Below, piece after piece: positions 38,948 to 47,565 of a stretch of DNA of 64,000 bases. The notes beneath the pieces were generated by a model, which worked only from the letters and a program-made list of their open reading frames with translations, was not told the origin of the DNA and made no database searches. Origin of the DNA: Thalassotalea sp. 273M-4 (GTDB lineage: Bacteria; Pseudomonadota; Gammaproteobacteria; Enterobacterales; Alteromonadaceae); assembly GCF_041410465.1 (NCBI RefSeq), contig NZ_CP166961.1, positions 1,116,001-1,180,000 of the forward strand. The letters run 5' to 3'. Within the stretch, counting starts at the first letter, position 1; each line of letters begins with the position of its first letter. A program made the position numbers and the translations under genes.

Positions 38948-39853
38948 ATGAGATTTACATTAAAGCAACTAGCGGTTTTTGATGCGGTTGCCGACAGTGG
39001 CAGTGTTAGTATGGCTGCGGATAAACTGGCATTAACCCAATCGGCTACCAGTATGGCGCTGTCGCAATTAGAAAAATTACTGGGACGACCTTTATTTGTC
39101 CGTCAAGGCAAGCAAATGGCCTTAACAACTTGGGGTAATTGGTTGAGACCTAAAGCAAAAAATTTACTACAGGATGCCCAACAAATCGATATGGGCTTTT
39201 TTGAACAGCACCTATTAAGCGGTGAACTAACCCTAGGTGCGAGCCAAACACCAGCAGAACATTTATTGCCAGAGCTTATTAGTATTATTGATAATGATTT
39301 TCCAGAAATACGGATTAGTTTCAAAGTTCAAAGTACGCAAAATGTGATCAAAGGCTTACTCGACTTTAAATACGATATGGGCATTATTGAGGGACGATGT
39401 GACGATAATCGAATTTTTCAAGAAGTTTGGTGTAAAGATCACCTAACCGTAGTTTGTGCCACTCATCACCCGTACGCTAAACGAGAAAAAATCAGCTTAG
39501 CCCAATTAGAGCAAGCGAAATGGGTGTTGCGTGAACCTGGCTCAGGCACCCGTTCTATCTTTGATAGTTCAATTAGTCCTTTTATATCAGACCTAGATGT
39601 TTGGCGAGAATACGATCATGTGCCCGTGATCCGAACCATGGTCGCTAATGGTCTGTACTTAAGCTGTTTACCTTTTTTAGACGTTGAAAAGTTCATTGCG
39701 GCGGGCCAATTAATTGCCTTAAATGTAGCGGAATTAAAGATGGAACGAACGTTATCGTTTATTTGGCGAGTCGATAGCAGCGAAAACCCATTACTTGACT
39801 GTATCAAACGAGAAGGTAAGCGAATGATGAGAGGTAAACCCTCGATTTATTAA
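38948..39853 (+). CDS. LysR-family transcriptional regulator
   Basis: A 301-residue regulator. The winged helix-turn-helix is residues 1-60 (FTLKQLAVFDAVADSGSVSMAADKLALTQSATSMALSQLEKLLG), written here as FTLKQLAVFDAV, SGSVSMAADKLALTQSATS and LSQLEKLLG; an effector domain fills the rest (GELTLGASQTPAEHLLPEL onwards). LysR proteins usually control the divergent gene, here the FNT-CBS channel. The N-terminus is most like YeiE-type members, but the effector is unknown. The second dyad past its 3' end suggests that it also controls the next gene. Confidence 0.9.
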   Translation: MRFTLKQLAVFDAVADSGSVSMAADKLALTQSATSMALSQLEKLLGRPLFVRQGKQMALTTWGNWLRPKAKNLLQDAQQIDMGFFEQHLLSGELTLGASQTPAEHLLPELISIIDNDFPEIRISFKVQSTQNVIKGLLDFKYDMGIIEGRCDDNRIFQEVWCKDHLTVVCATHHPYAKREKISLAQLEQAKWVLREPGSGTRSIFDSSISPFISDLDVWREYDHVPVIRTMVANGLYLSCLPFLDVEKFIAAGQLIALNVAELKMERTLSFIWRVDSSENPLLDCIKREGKRMMRGKPSIY

Positions 39854-39864
39854 CTTATTATTAC

Positions 39865-39881
39865 TATCAATAAAATTGATG
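39865..39881. promoter_or_regulatory. Second LysR-type dyad before the MBL-fold gene
   Basis: TATCA-ATAAAAT-TGATG has the same half sites and 7-base spacing as the site at 38853; the inner ATCAAT/ATTGAT arms are perfect over six bases. It lies about 105 bases before the gene at 39985. Confidence 0.5.
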
Positions 39882-39984
39882 ATAAAACATACTCTAGCAA
39901 GGTAGGGTGGTTTAAGCATCATATTTTGGCTTTTGTCATATTTTACGTCATATTAACAACGTTAATTTTAAAAAAGGGATCAAA

Positions 39985-40845
39985 ATGAAAAGCATGATAA
40001 AAATATTGGCAAGTCTTAGCGCTTGTCTCGCACTTTGTACTCAAGCGGTCGCGGATGATAGATTTGCTAATGTTGAAATAAAAGCACAAGCTGTGTCTGG
40101 CGATGTTTATATGTTAACCGGCTCGGGAGGAAATATTGGGGTGCTAGCTACCGATTCGGGTTTATTGTTAGTGGACGATCAATTTGCCCCCCTTGCAACA
40201 AAAATTGAAAACGCGATGCAAGCAATCAAGTCGGTGCCATTAAAATATATTGTTAATACCCACTATCATGGTGATCACACAGGCAGCAATGCCCACTTTG
40301 GCAAACATGCCCCTATTTTTGCGCATAAAAATGTACGCACGCGGGTAAAAAATGATAACAAACAATCTGAGCAAGCCTTACCGGTTGTTACCTATGACGA
40401 TGGGGTGACCATTTACTTAGGTAATGAAGAAATTCAAATTATGCATTTACCTAAGAGCCACACAGACGGTGATTCCGTGGTGTACTTTAAACAAAGTAAT
40501 GTGTTGCATATGGGCGATTTGTTTTTTCAAGGCCGTTTTCCGTTTATTGACTTAAAAGGCGGTGGCACAGTAAAAGGCTACTTAGACAGTATTAAACGCA
40601 TTAGCAAACGCTTTCCAAATGACGTTAAAATCATTCCAGGACATGGCGACTTAAGCGATATGCAAGGGGTGCAAAAGGTGATTGAAATGATTGAATACTC
40701 TATTGCTGTGGTAGAGCAAGGCCGAAAAGATGGCAAAAGCGATGAGCAAATTCTGACCATGGGCTTAGGCGATAAATACAAAGACTGGAGTTGGAATTTT
40801 ATTAACGAAGAGCGTTGGCTTAAAACTTTGTTATCTGGCTTATAA
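39985..40845 (+). CDS. Exported metallo-beta-lactamase-fold hydrolase
   Basis: A 286-residue protein with a signal peptide (about 1-23, cleaved near AVA-DDR). The zinc motif HxHxDH is NTHYHGDHTGSN; further ligands are in SHTDGDSVV and IIPGHGDL. The fold is that of class B3-like and quinoprotein-linked zinc hydrolases rather than a proven lactamase. AAAGGGAT before the ATG is a good ribosome site. It follows lysR in the same direction, and a LysR-type dyad lies upstream. Substrate unknown; the family includes many periplasmic esterases and thioesterases. Confidence 0.88.
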   Translation: MKSMIKILASLSACLALCTQAVADDRFANVEIKAQAVSGDVYMLTGSGGNIGVLATDSGLLLVDDQFAPLATKIENAMQAIKSVPLKYIVNTHYHGDHTGSNAHFGKHAPIFAHKNVRTRVKNDNKQSEQALPVVTYDDGVTIYLGNEEIQIMHLPKSHTDGDSVVYFKQSNVLHMGDLFFQGRFPFIDLKGGGTVKGYLDSIKRISKRFPNDVKIIPGHGDLSDMQGVQKVIEMIEYSIAVVEQGRKDGKSDEQILTMGLGDKYKDWSWNFINEERWLKTLLSGL

Positions 40846-40864
40846 GCCTTAAATCCTTAACCTT

Positions 40865-40891
40865 AAAACCAAGGCCATGCCTTGGTTTTTT
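40865..40891 (+). terminator. Terminator after the MBL-fold gene
   Basis: AAAACCAAGGC and GCCTTGGTTTT flank the loop CAT, followed by more Ts. Confidence 0.85.
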
Positions 40892-41119
40892 AGTTTTCAT
40901 TATTTTCAAAATGAGTAATTTTTTAATTGAAAAGATATTGTTATTAATGGTTTACTGAGACTGTTAGGCTTAACTTAAAGAATTTGACGTACGTATTAAT
41001 AGTTAAGTACTTAAAGACCGCTGGTTGGTTAAATTCATCACCGCCAATACAACCTTTATTGGTCTGTTGGCGTCTGATATCTTATTGCTTGAATTATAAA
41101 AAGAACGGTAAAAGATAAG

Positions 41120-41509
41120 ATGCTCACTACCATGGAAAACCCGTCAACATTATTAGTCGTTGATGATCTTTTAACGTCGAAAGAATTTTACATTAAGGCT
41201 TTAGGCGCAAACTTAGAAGAAGAGCATGATGACGGTATAAAGTTGAAAGTTGCAGAGCATGTTTTATTGATGTTTCAGGGCTCTATGACAGCAGTGGATT
41301 ATGAGCATGGTTATCATGCCTGTTCTACCTTGGTTTTTACTGTTGATAATTTGGATGAAAAAATCGACGAGTTGAAATCATATGGCGTTGAATTTATTCA
41401 TTCATCGCCCAATCAAAACCGATGGGGGCGTTACGCCGCATTTAAAGCCCCTTGCGGTATAGTCCATGAATTGATGGAATATAGTTCGCCCTTTAAAACA
41501 AAGGCATAG
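41120..41509 (+). CDS. VOC superfamily (glyoxalase-like) protein
   Basis: A 129-residue single-domain vicinal-oxygen-chelate protein with two beta-alpha-beta-beta-beta halves: LLVVDDLLTSKEFYIKALGA in the first and LVFTVDNLDEKIDELKSYGVEF in the second, ending FKAPCGIVHELMEY. Metal-ligand positions (Glu in the last strand, and histidines) are partly present. Members act as glyoxalases, dioxygenases or drug-binding proteins, so no substrate is assigned. Either ATG (41120 or 41135) could start it. Confidence 0.8.
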   Translation: MLTTMENPSTLLVVDDLLTSKEFYIKALGANLEEEHDDGIKLKVAEHVLLMFQGSMTAVDYEHGYHACSTLVFTVDNLDEKIDELKSYGVEFIHSSPNQNRWGRYAAFKAPCGIVHELMEYSSPFKTKA

Positions 41510-41536
41510 GGATATTTTGATCAAGATAAGCAAAAC

Positions 41537-41862
41537 ATGTTTCGCCTTATGATTGATTTTGACCTTTAATGTTTTGGCTTCCCTTGAAGATGAAATTAAT
41601 CATCTTCTTAGCTACGTTAACACTATAGATTGTCTTTATGAGCACAATGGCACATTGCACAAGGGGGCAGAAGCTAAACAACATATTATGAAAAGTACGA
41701 ATACTTTTTGATGAAATAACAACCGCAGAAGAGTTTATTTTCGCTAGTAAAAGTAAGATATTAGGCAAACACGATAAAATCCTCTGTCTTAAGCAACAGC
41801 CGGTAAATCGTCAAAATTGGCTACAGACAGAATTAAAACGCTATAGCATAAATCATATATAA
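41537..41862 (+). pseudogene. Frameshifted DUF5329-like remnant
   Basis: No intact frame spans this stretch, but three frames joined end to end give a coherent protein: an ATG start (MFRLMIDFDL), then NVLASLEDEINHLLSYVN and CLYEHNGTLHKGAEAKQHIM, then KYEYF, then DEITTAEEFIFASKSKILG and NWLQTELKRYS before a TAA at 41860-41862. The pattern (EI-x-HLL, NG-x-x-H/Y, EA-x-x-H, KY-Y, TAE-FI, WL-x-EL-x-RY) is that of DUF5329 proteins as I remember them. At least two single-base losses near 41690-41705 and one near the start are needed. Function of the family is unknown. Confidence 0.6.
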
Positions 41863-41917
41863 AGAATTTGTTCGCCTTAGCAATAGCACCACAGATAACG
41901 AAGGACGTTTGAATGTT

Positions 41918-42682
41918 ATGGATATAAAAAGAAATTTAAAACCCGGTATACTTTTGTTCACCTTAGGGGTTCTAGGCATTGTCTCGTTAATGCCTGTAAT
42001 AGCGCAATTAATTTCGCTTCAATCCGAGCCACTGCCAATGCCACTTATCGCCATTCAATTGATTTCCACTGTGCAATCGTCCGTATTACTGCTCATTATG
42101 CTGGTGCTTGGTTTTATATTTTCCCAAAAGGTTGATTTAAAAGCTCCGGTTATTTTTGCTTTCGTTGAGTCTAAAAACGTACTGAGTGCATTAAAGCCTC
42201 AACTTAAGCCCTCAATTATTGGCGGGGTAGCAGGAGGCGTATTGATTTTATTGTTTTATGCTCTGATGCATCCTTACCTTCCGGCTGAATTTTTAAGCTC
42301 TGCAGAGCAGTTGGTTTTGCCTTGGTATAGTAAATTATTATATGGCGGGATCACCGAAGAGTTGCTTTTGCGCTGGGGTTTAATGTCGTTTATTGTGTGG
42401 CTTTCGTATCGATTTACGCAACCAAAAGGCGCTGATATAGGCACTCATAACTATGTCTTAGCGATTATTCTGTCAGCCCTTATCTTTGGTATAGCGCACT
42501 TGCCGGTGGCCTTTGCGCTATCTTCTGAGATAACCGTTCCTCTGATTAGTTACATTATTTTAGGTAATGCGGGTTTTGGGTTTATTGCAGGCTTTTTGTT
42601 TTGGAAAAAAGGCTTAGAGTGCGCCATATTGGCCCACATGGTTGCGCATCTCACCATGATAATGGCAACGGTACTGATGTAA
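41918..42682 (+). CDS. CPBP-family intramembrane metalloprotease
   Basis: A 254-residue membrane protein with about seven helices of the CPBP (CAAX protease and bacteriocin-processing, ABI) family. The glutamate motif is ITEELLLRWG (EExxxR), the second motif is FGIAHLPVAF and the last is LAHMVAHLTM, so the glutamates and histidines of the active site are kept. I choose the ATG at 41918 because the in-frame TTG at 41909 lies only three bases after AAGGA. Substrates of bacterial members are mostly unknown. Confidence 0.85.
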   Translation: MDIKRNLKPGILLFTLGVLGIVSLMPVIAQLISLQSEPLPMPLIAIQLISTVQSSVLLLIMLVLGFIFSQKVDLKAPVIFAFVESKNVLSALKPQLKPSIIGGVAGGVLILLFYALMHPYLPAEFLSSAEQLVLPWYSKLLYGGITEELLLRWGLMSFIVWLSYRFTQPKGADIGTHNYVLAIILSALIFGIAHLPVAFALSSEITVPLISYIILGNAGFGFIAGFLFWKKGLECAILAHMVAHLTMIMATVLM

Positions 42683-42746
42683 CAATATTATAATTAGCTT
42701 GGCCTTTTAGGTTAAGCACATGATGAAAAATAGGATTAGAAAATAG

Positions 42747-43091
42747 ATGCCACATTTTGTTATTGATTGCTCCGACAGTGTTCTTGAACACTACGATGAA
42801 GATTTTATTATTGAGCAAATGCACTTGGTCGCAACCGCAACGTCGTTGTTTCGTGAAAATGATATTAAGGTTAGGTTAAACCCGTTTAAAAAATATTCTG
42901 TTGGTAATAAACGAGAAGATTTTATTCATGTTTTTAGCTATATCATGCAGGGAAGGACTGCTGAGCAAAAAGCAAACTTGTCAAAACAGATTGTCAGTAA
43001 GTTAGTGGCTTTGTTTCCTAACATGGCCAATATTGCGATCAATGTTAGTGAGTTTGAAAAGGCGACATACTGCAATCGCAGCATGTTATAA
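42747..43091 (+). CDS. 5-carboxymethyl-2-hydroxymuconate isomerase-like tautomerase
   Basis: A 114-residue member of the CHMI branch of the tautomerase superfamily, which uses Pro1 (after Met removal) as catalytic base. The start MPHFVIDCSDSVL is the family signature, and the later MQGRTAEQKANLSKQIV is conserved. CHMI acts in homoprotocatechuate degradation, but no other gene of that pathway is in the window, so the natural substrate is uncertain. It lies between a protease gene and a small membrane-protein gene on the same strand. Confidence 0.85.
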   Translation: MPHFVIDCSDSVLEHYDEDFIIEQMHLVATATSLFRENDIKVRLNPFKKYSVGNKREDFIHVFSYIMQGRTAEQKANLSKQIVSKLVALFPNMANIAINVSEFEKATYCNRSML

Positions 43092-43117
43092 CCGACAGTT
43101 CAAAAGTTGGTGCTAAG

Positions 43118-43438
43118 ATGGATTTATTTTTCGCAAATATCGTTTGTTTATCATATTTTATCGGGTTTATAACCTTTGTTGAGAAACAAAATATAGTGTC
43201 TGCTCAAGAAAATGTGGTTAAAGCATTTTTCGTTGTTGCCTGCGTACTTTTCTCTTGGTGTGCTTTAAGTTTCTTTTTTGTTCTTTTTATAGGTTGGTTT
43301 TTACCGGTTCTTTACCCTAAGGTCTTCTTATATAAGGCGATGTTATTATCTTTGTTTTTATTTATATATTGGCCCTATAAAATGGGTAAAGCGCAATTAA
43401 ATCATATCAAAGCGAATAAACGCCGATATACTTTGTAG
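43118..43438 (+). CDS. Hypothetical three-helix membrane protein
   Basis: A 106-residue frame with hydrophobic helices at about residues 4-20, 33-60 and 68-85 and a basic C-terminus (LNHIKANKRRYTL). I recognise no family. It lies 26 bases after the tautomerase gene and 23 before the ABM-domain gene, all in the same direction, so co-transcription is likely. The composition supports a real membrane protein. Confidence 0.6.
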   Translation: MDLFFANIVCLSYFIGFITFVEKQNIVSAQENVVKAFFVVACVLFSWCALSFFFVLFIGWFLPVLYPKVFLYKAMLLSLFLFIYWPYKMGKAQLNHIKANKRRYTL

Positions 43439-43461
43439 ATAGCATTGAACTAGGTCTCGAT

Positions 43462-43791
43462 ATGTTTATAGCCATATACGAATTTGAAATTAAACCCGGT
43501 AGTGAACTTAAGTTTAGACAAGCATGGCTTAGCCTCACTAAATTGATTTACCAGCAATGTGGTAGCTTGGGCTCTCGCCTTCATTACTCAGATAAGAGTC
43601 ATGTGATGGTGGGGTATGCGCAGTGGCCAAGTGAAGCACAATGGGCAAAAGATCACAATGTCAGTGATCGGCTTTTTGAGCTTGCTCGTCAACAAATGGG
43701 GGAATGTTTGGTGCAATCAAAGGTCGTCTATCAACTTGAGGTTAGTGACGATTATTTACAGACCACACCGGCAGCTCTTGGTGAGCTTTGA
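43462..43791 (+). CDS. Antibiotic biosynthesis monooxygenase (ABM) domain protein
   Basis: A 109-residue ferredoxin-like dimeric alpha/beta-barrel protein. The start MFIAIYEFEIKPGSELKFRQAW and the middle GSLGSRLHYSDKSHVMVGYAQWPSEAQW (first part GSLGSRLHYSDKSHV) match the ABM-type pattern in small heme-independent monooxygenases and their non-catalytic relatives. The active residue set is not diagnostic, so activity is uncertain. It is 13 bases before the GNAT gene. Confidence 0.75.
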   Translation: MFIAIYEFEIKPGSELKFRQAWLSLTKLIYQQCGSLGSRLHYSDKSHVMVGYAQWPSEAQWAKDHNVSDRLFELARQQMGECLVQSKVVYQLEVSDDYLQTTPAALGEL

Positions 43792-43804
43792 GGCTAGTTA
43801 AACA

Positions 43805-44275
43805 ATGCAAGCGAGGGTGAGAATTGAAGAAAATAACCCGCTATATCTTGATGATTTTATCCACCTAAACGAACAGTGGATTTCAAAGTACTTTAAATTA
43901 GAAGCGATTGATCGTGAACTTGCTAAAAACCCTGATCAAATAATCGATAAGGGGGGTTATATATTTACCCTTTTATCTGATCATAAAGTGCTGGGTGTGT
44001 GTGCTTTATTTTATCAAGGGAGTGGGGTGTTTGAGCTTGCTCGGATGGCGGTGTCACCCGAGTATCAGGGCAAGGGGTATGGGCAGATGTTAATCGATGC
44101 TTGTCTTGCCAAGTTAGCTCAAATTGAAGTTAATAGGCTGTACCTTGTATCGAATACCAAGCTCAAGTCCGCTATGGCACTTTATAGTAAAAACCAGTTT
44201 AAGACCGTCTCGTTAGGACAGCACCCTGTATATCAACGAGCAGATATTGTGATGGAATATCAAGGCTTAAAATAA
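43805..44275 (+). CDS. GNAT-family N-acetyltransferase
   Basis: A 156-residue acetyltransferase. The acetyl-CoA-binding motif A is MAVSPEYQGKGYGQMLIDACL (key part VSPEYQGKGYG), preceded by the strand GVCALFYQGSGVFELAR and followed by VNRLYLVSNTKLKSAMALYSKNQFK, typical of GNAT motif B. The acceptor substrate is unknown. It is the last of a row of short plus-strand genes and ends before a hairpin shared with the convergent radA. Confidence 0.88.
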   Translation: MQARVRIEENNPLYLDDFIHLNEQWISKYFKLEAIDRELAKNPDQIIDKGGYIFTLLSDHKVLGVCALFYQGSGVFELARMAVSPEYQGKGYGQMLIDACLAKLAQIEVNRLYLVSNTKLKSAMALYSKNQFKTVSLGQHPVYQRADIVMEYQGLK

Positions 44276-44281
44276 CAGAGG

Positions 44282-44305
44282 GTGCGGTAAATAGACTTAC
44301 CGCAC
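44282..44305. terminator. Hairpin between convergent GNAT gene and radA
   Basis: GTGCGGTAA (44282-44290) pairs with TTACCGCAC (44297-44305) around a 6-base loop. No T run, so termination may be weak. Confidence 0.5.
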
Positions 44306-44317
44306 GGATCTGTGATG

Positions 44318-45700
44318 CTATCGAATAAATTCAATCAGCTCGTGGATGGTTTTAACTGGGATGATTTTTGCCCCTAAGCCTTCCATCGACTTGTGATAAT
44401 TTCTATACGGAATAAAAATTTGCTCAAAGCCGTGTTGTGCCGCTTCTTTTACTCTAGGGACACCACTGTCTATTGGGCGTACATCACCATTTAAACTAAG
44501 TTCGCCCATGATACATGCGGTCCGAGGAATGACGAATTCGTTTAAGCTACTCAGTAATGCCGATACCAAAGCCAAATCGATACACGTTTCAGACTCATCA
44601 ATTTTTAAACCACCAACAATATTAAAAAACGTATCATGATAAATTTTGGTTTTGGTGTGTTTACGCAAAATCCCTGTTAACATTTTTATCCGGTTCATGT
44701 TTAACCCCACACAAACCCGCTGTGGAAACTCGGCTTCGGTTTCAGTGGTTAAACACTGAATTTCCAGTAAAAGGTTGCGGTTACCTTTACGTATACAGGT
44801 AATAGTAGAACCGGGTGATTCGGTGGTCGAGCCCGATAAAAAGATTTCACTGGGGTTATCGACACTTATCATCCCGCGCTCAGTCATTTTAAAAATACCG
44901 ACGGTGTCGATATCTCCAAAACGGTTTTTATTGGCGCGTAAGGTTCTAACCTGACCGTCATTGGTGTCGATATGCAATAAGGCATCAACAATATGCACTA
45001 ACGTTTGAGGGCCGGCGATTTCATTGTTTTTATTAACATGCGCAATGATGAACATGGTGACATCGTTTTGTTTGCAGTATTGGGTTAAGGCTTGGGCAGC
45101 GCTTTTTACCTGTGATGGTGAACCCGGGCTACCATTGGCGCGATCTGTGACAACCGCTTGAATCGAGTCAATGACCGCAAACTTAATTTTATGCGTTTCG
45201 AGCTCTTCAATAATGGCCTCTACACTGGTTTCTGAAAGCAAGTACAGGGCATCTTCATCGTAATCAAGTTTTAATCGTTGTACCCGGTTTTTAAACTGCG
45301 ATAACGACTCCTCCGCCGTACAGTATAAAGAGGCACGTAGTTTTGACATTCTGGCAATCAGATCAGAGAGCAACGTGGTTTTGCCCGCACCAGGATCGCC
45401 CGAGATTATATTGACGGAGCCTCTGGTCACTCCTCCACAAAGTACTCGGTCAAGCTCGCCAATACCGGTCGGGCTTTTTTCCGCTTCAATGGCTTCTACT
45501 TGATTAATTTTTTTTGAGCCTCCCCCAACGGCACCGGCATAACCGGTTGCGGTGGACGTTGCATTGGTGCGCTTAGTTTTTGCAGGGGATAGCTTCATTT
45601 CAGCTAAGGTGTTCCACGCACCGCAATCGCATTGCCCTTTCCAGCGGGCATAATCGGCACCACAGTCACTGCAGACGAAAGCTACTTTTGTTTTTGACAT
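44318..45700 (-). CDS. radA: DNA repair protein RadA
   Basis: RadA is a RecA-like ATPase and helicase that helps extend recombination intermediates. The 460 residues show all parts: a four-cysteine zinc finger (CSDCGADYARWKGQCDCGAW, key part CSDCG and CDCGAW), Walker A GDPGAGKTTL, the RadA motif NKNRFG and a C-terminal Lon-protease-like domain from about residue 285 (inactive as protease in the family). It lies next to serB, as in E. coli. Confidence 0.96.
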   Translation of the reverse strand: MSKTKVAFVCSDCGADYARWKGQCDCGAWNTLAEMKLSPAKTKRTNATSTATGYAGAVGGGSKKINQVEAIEAEKSPTGIGELDRVLCGGVTRGSVNIISGDPGAGKTTLLSDLIARMSKLRASLYCTAEESLSQFKNRVQRLKLDYDEDALYLLSETSVEAIIEELETHKIKFAVIDSIQAVVTDRANGSPGSPSQVKSAAQALTQYCKQNDVTMFIIAHVNKNNEIAGPQTLVHIVDALLHIDTNDGQVRTLRANKNRFGDIDTVGIFKMTERGMISVDNPSEIFLSGSTTESPGSTITCIRKGNRNLLLEIQCLTTETEAEFPQRVCVGLNMNRIKMLTGILRKHTKTKIYHDTFFNIVGGLKIDESETCIDLALVSALLSSLNEFVIPRTACIMGELSLNGDVRPIDSGVPRVKEAAQHGFEQIFIPYRNYHKSMEGLGAKIIPVKTIHELIEFIR

Positions 45701-45770
45701 ATGTATACTTAATATTAAATCTAATCGTGGTTAATTACAGTGAAGTCACTTTGATAAGTGCCTTTAAAAG

Positions 45771-46784
45771 TTACTTTAACCAGTGTAATAAGACATCTAA
45801 ACCACTAAAATTAATGGCACTCGTTGCTTTTTGTTGGACAATTGGCTTGGCTTTATACGCGACGCCTAAATTAGCGACCGACATCATGGTCAAATCGTTA
45901 GCGCCATCGCCCATGGCCACCGTTTGACGTTTATCAAACTGATATTGTTGCTGTAATTTGACTAAGGTTTGTGCTTTAACGTTCGCGTCGGTAATATCAC
46001 CTATGACTTTGCCGGTCAGCTTACCGTCAACTATGTCAAGCTGGTTTGCTTGGGTAGCGTCCAAGTTTAATTTATCCGCTAATATTTGCGTAAAGTAGGT
46101 GAAACCGCCTGAGGCAACGGCTACTTTCCACTGTTTTTGGTGCAGCGCTTTTACGATATCTTCCAATCCAGGCATTAATGGCAAGCTATCACCTACTTTG
46201 GCTAAGATTGACTCACAGGCGCCGGTTAATGCGTTCACTCTGGCTGTTAAACTTTCGGCAAAGTCGAGTTTGCCTTGCATGGCGAGTTCGGTGACTTCGC
46301 TTACCTGTTCGCCGACACCTGCTAGGGTGGCGATTTCATCTATACATTCAATCTCAATCGCCGTTGAGTCCATATCCATAACCAAAAGGCCGGGCTCTGA
46401 TAGGCTTGGTGCATTTTGTAATAACGCGATTTCGTGTTGCCATTGCAACGCTAATTCATTTACAGCTTTATTAAGCCCTGCTATGTTGTCGGTGACTGTC
46501 GGTAAGGCAAATCGTAAACTGGTTTTTCCAAGACGTTCATTTATCGCCATTAAGATCATTGAGGGGCAATTTATTAAGTGACTCAACTGACAGAGTTGTT
46601 TTAAAGTCAGATGATTAAAAACAACCAATTCAACCGTATCGTTTACCTTATCTGTGATAGGGGTGAGCATTAATTCATCGGCATCAATGGCCACGCTCAC
46701 AGGTTGAGATAAGGTTGTATTAAAAAATTGACTTAATGGTGCTTGCTGGTTTTCATTTGACAGAGCAATAGAAGAGAGAAACAA
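45771..46784 (-). CDS. serB: Phosphoserine phosphatase SerB
   Basis: SerB removes phosphate from L-phosphoserine, the last step of serine synthesis. The HAD motif is MDMDSTAIEIECIDEIA, motif II is VAVASGGFTYF and motif III/IV is VAMGDGANDLTMM. No ATG fits the start. I choose the TTG at 46784 because AAAGGA lies exactly seven bases before it, giving about 337 residues, close to other SerB proteins. A further TTG at 46877 gives a longer form without a clear ribosome site. The N-terminal part is the ACT-like regulatory region. Confidence 0.93.
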   Translation of the reverse strand: MFLSSIALSNENQQAPLSQFFNTTLSQPVSVAIDADELMLTPITDKVNDTVELVVFNHLTLKQLCQLSHLINCPSMILMAINERLGKTSLRFALPTVTDNIAGLNKAVNELALQWQHEIALLQNAPSLSEPGLLVMDMDSTAIEIECIDEIATLAGVGEQVSEVTELAMQGKLDFAESLTARVNALTGACESILAKVGDSLPLMPGLEDIVKALHQKQWKVAVASGGFTYFTQILADKLNLDATQANQLDIVDGKLTGKVIGDITDANVKAQTLVKLQQQYQFDKRQTVAMGDGANDLTMMSVANLGVAYKAKPIVQQKATSAINFSGLDVLLHWLK

Positions 46785-46962
46785 ACTTTCATCCTTTATT
46801 AAATGAGTAGTGCCTTTTGCGCGAACCTGATACAGACACGAACAGAGCAAGGTAAGTCGCGAATTCAGCGTCGGCAAAACAGTTAGAGTCTAAAAAAGTG
46901 ATTCTATAATCTCAAATAACCCTCTATAGTGTATATAGATTTTGTAGGATTTTTTTATATAA

Positions 46963-47565
46963 ATGACTAAAAAAGAAAATTATCAACTTATTAAATCTCC
47001 GCTCACCAAGTTATTTCAAGTTGGGGGAGGGGTCATTCTGTTATTGTTGATGCTTAATGTATCTTTAATGAACATCAACTCTGGTGAAAAAACAATAGAA
47101 CAGCATTTTGATAAAATCGGTAAAAGTATCATTGTGCAGGCGGTTAACAGCAGCAAGGTGTTTTTAGAACTAGACGATAAATCACAATTGTCGAAGTTTA
47201 TGCAATCGTTGGCGGAGTCTGATGCGGTGCTAGAAGCCATTTTATATGATGCGCAAGGGCAGGTGGTTGCCCACTCACAAGGTTTTAGAGTGATAAAAGA
47301 GCTTTATGGGATTGAAGAAGGCAGTATCAATCGAGCTGCCAACGACATTACCATTATCGAAGAGATCCGCACCGAAGAATTGCAAGGTTATTTGCGATTA
47401 AATTTAGCTCGAGACCACTTTGTGGATGATTTACATCAACAACTCGACCGACAATCAGAGCTTATGCGAATTATTTTAATTGCAGCCATTACCACAGGCT
47501 TTTTGTTAACCCGAGGCTTTAGTCGGTTATCACGTCAGGGAACTCGGTTCGTCAAACGAAAATAA
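46963..47565 (+). CDS. ytjB: YtjB/AhpA-type membrane protein (SMP family)
   Basis: A 200-residue protein with a membrane helix near residues 21-38, a periplasmic segment (about 40-165) and a second helix near 168-184. The segment SKVFLELDDKSQLSKFMQSL is followed by DAVLEAILYDAQGQVVAHSQG, the conserved core of the SMP_2/YtjB family, which sits beside serB in E. coli. Its function is not well defined; a role in virulence or membrane stress has been suggested. The 3' end overlaps the convergent tatD-like gene by 36 bases. Confidence 0.85.
   Translation: MTKKENYQLIKSPLTKLFQVGGGVILLLLMLNVSLMNINSGEKTIEQHFDKIGKSIIVQAVNSSKVFLELDDKSQLSKFMQSLAESDAVLEAILYDAQGQVVAHSQGFRVIKELYGIEEGSINRAANDITIIEEIRTEELQGYLRLNLARDHFVDDLHQQLDRQSELMRIILIAAITTGFLLTRGFSRLSRQGTRFVKRK

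Noticed and set aside
41547..41768. A 73-residue minus-strand frame
   Set aside because: It is antisense to the DUF5329-like remnant, whose plus-strand joined translation is far more protein-like.
41120..44275. Row of short unrelated genes resembling an integron cassette array
   Set aside because: The gaps (13-26 bases in the later part) are too short for attC sites, and I saw no repeated palindromes between the genes.
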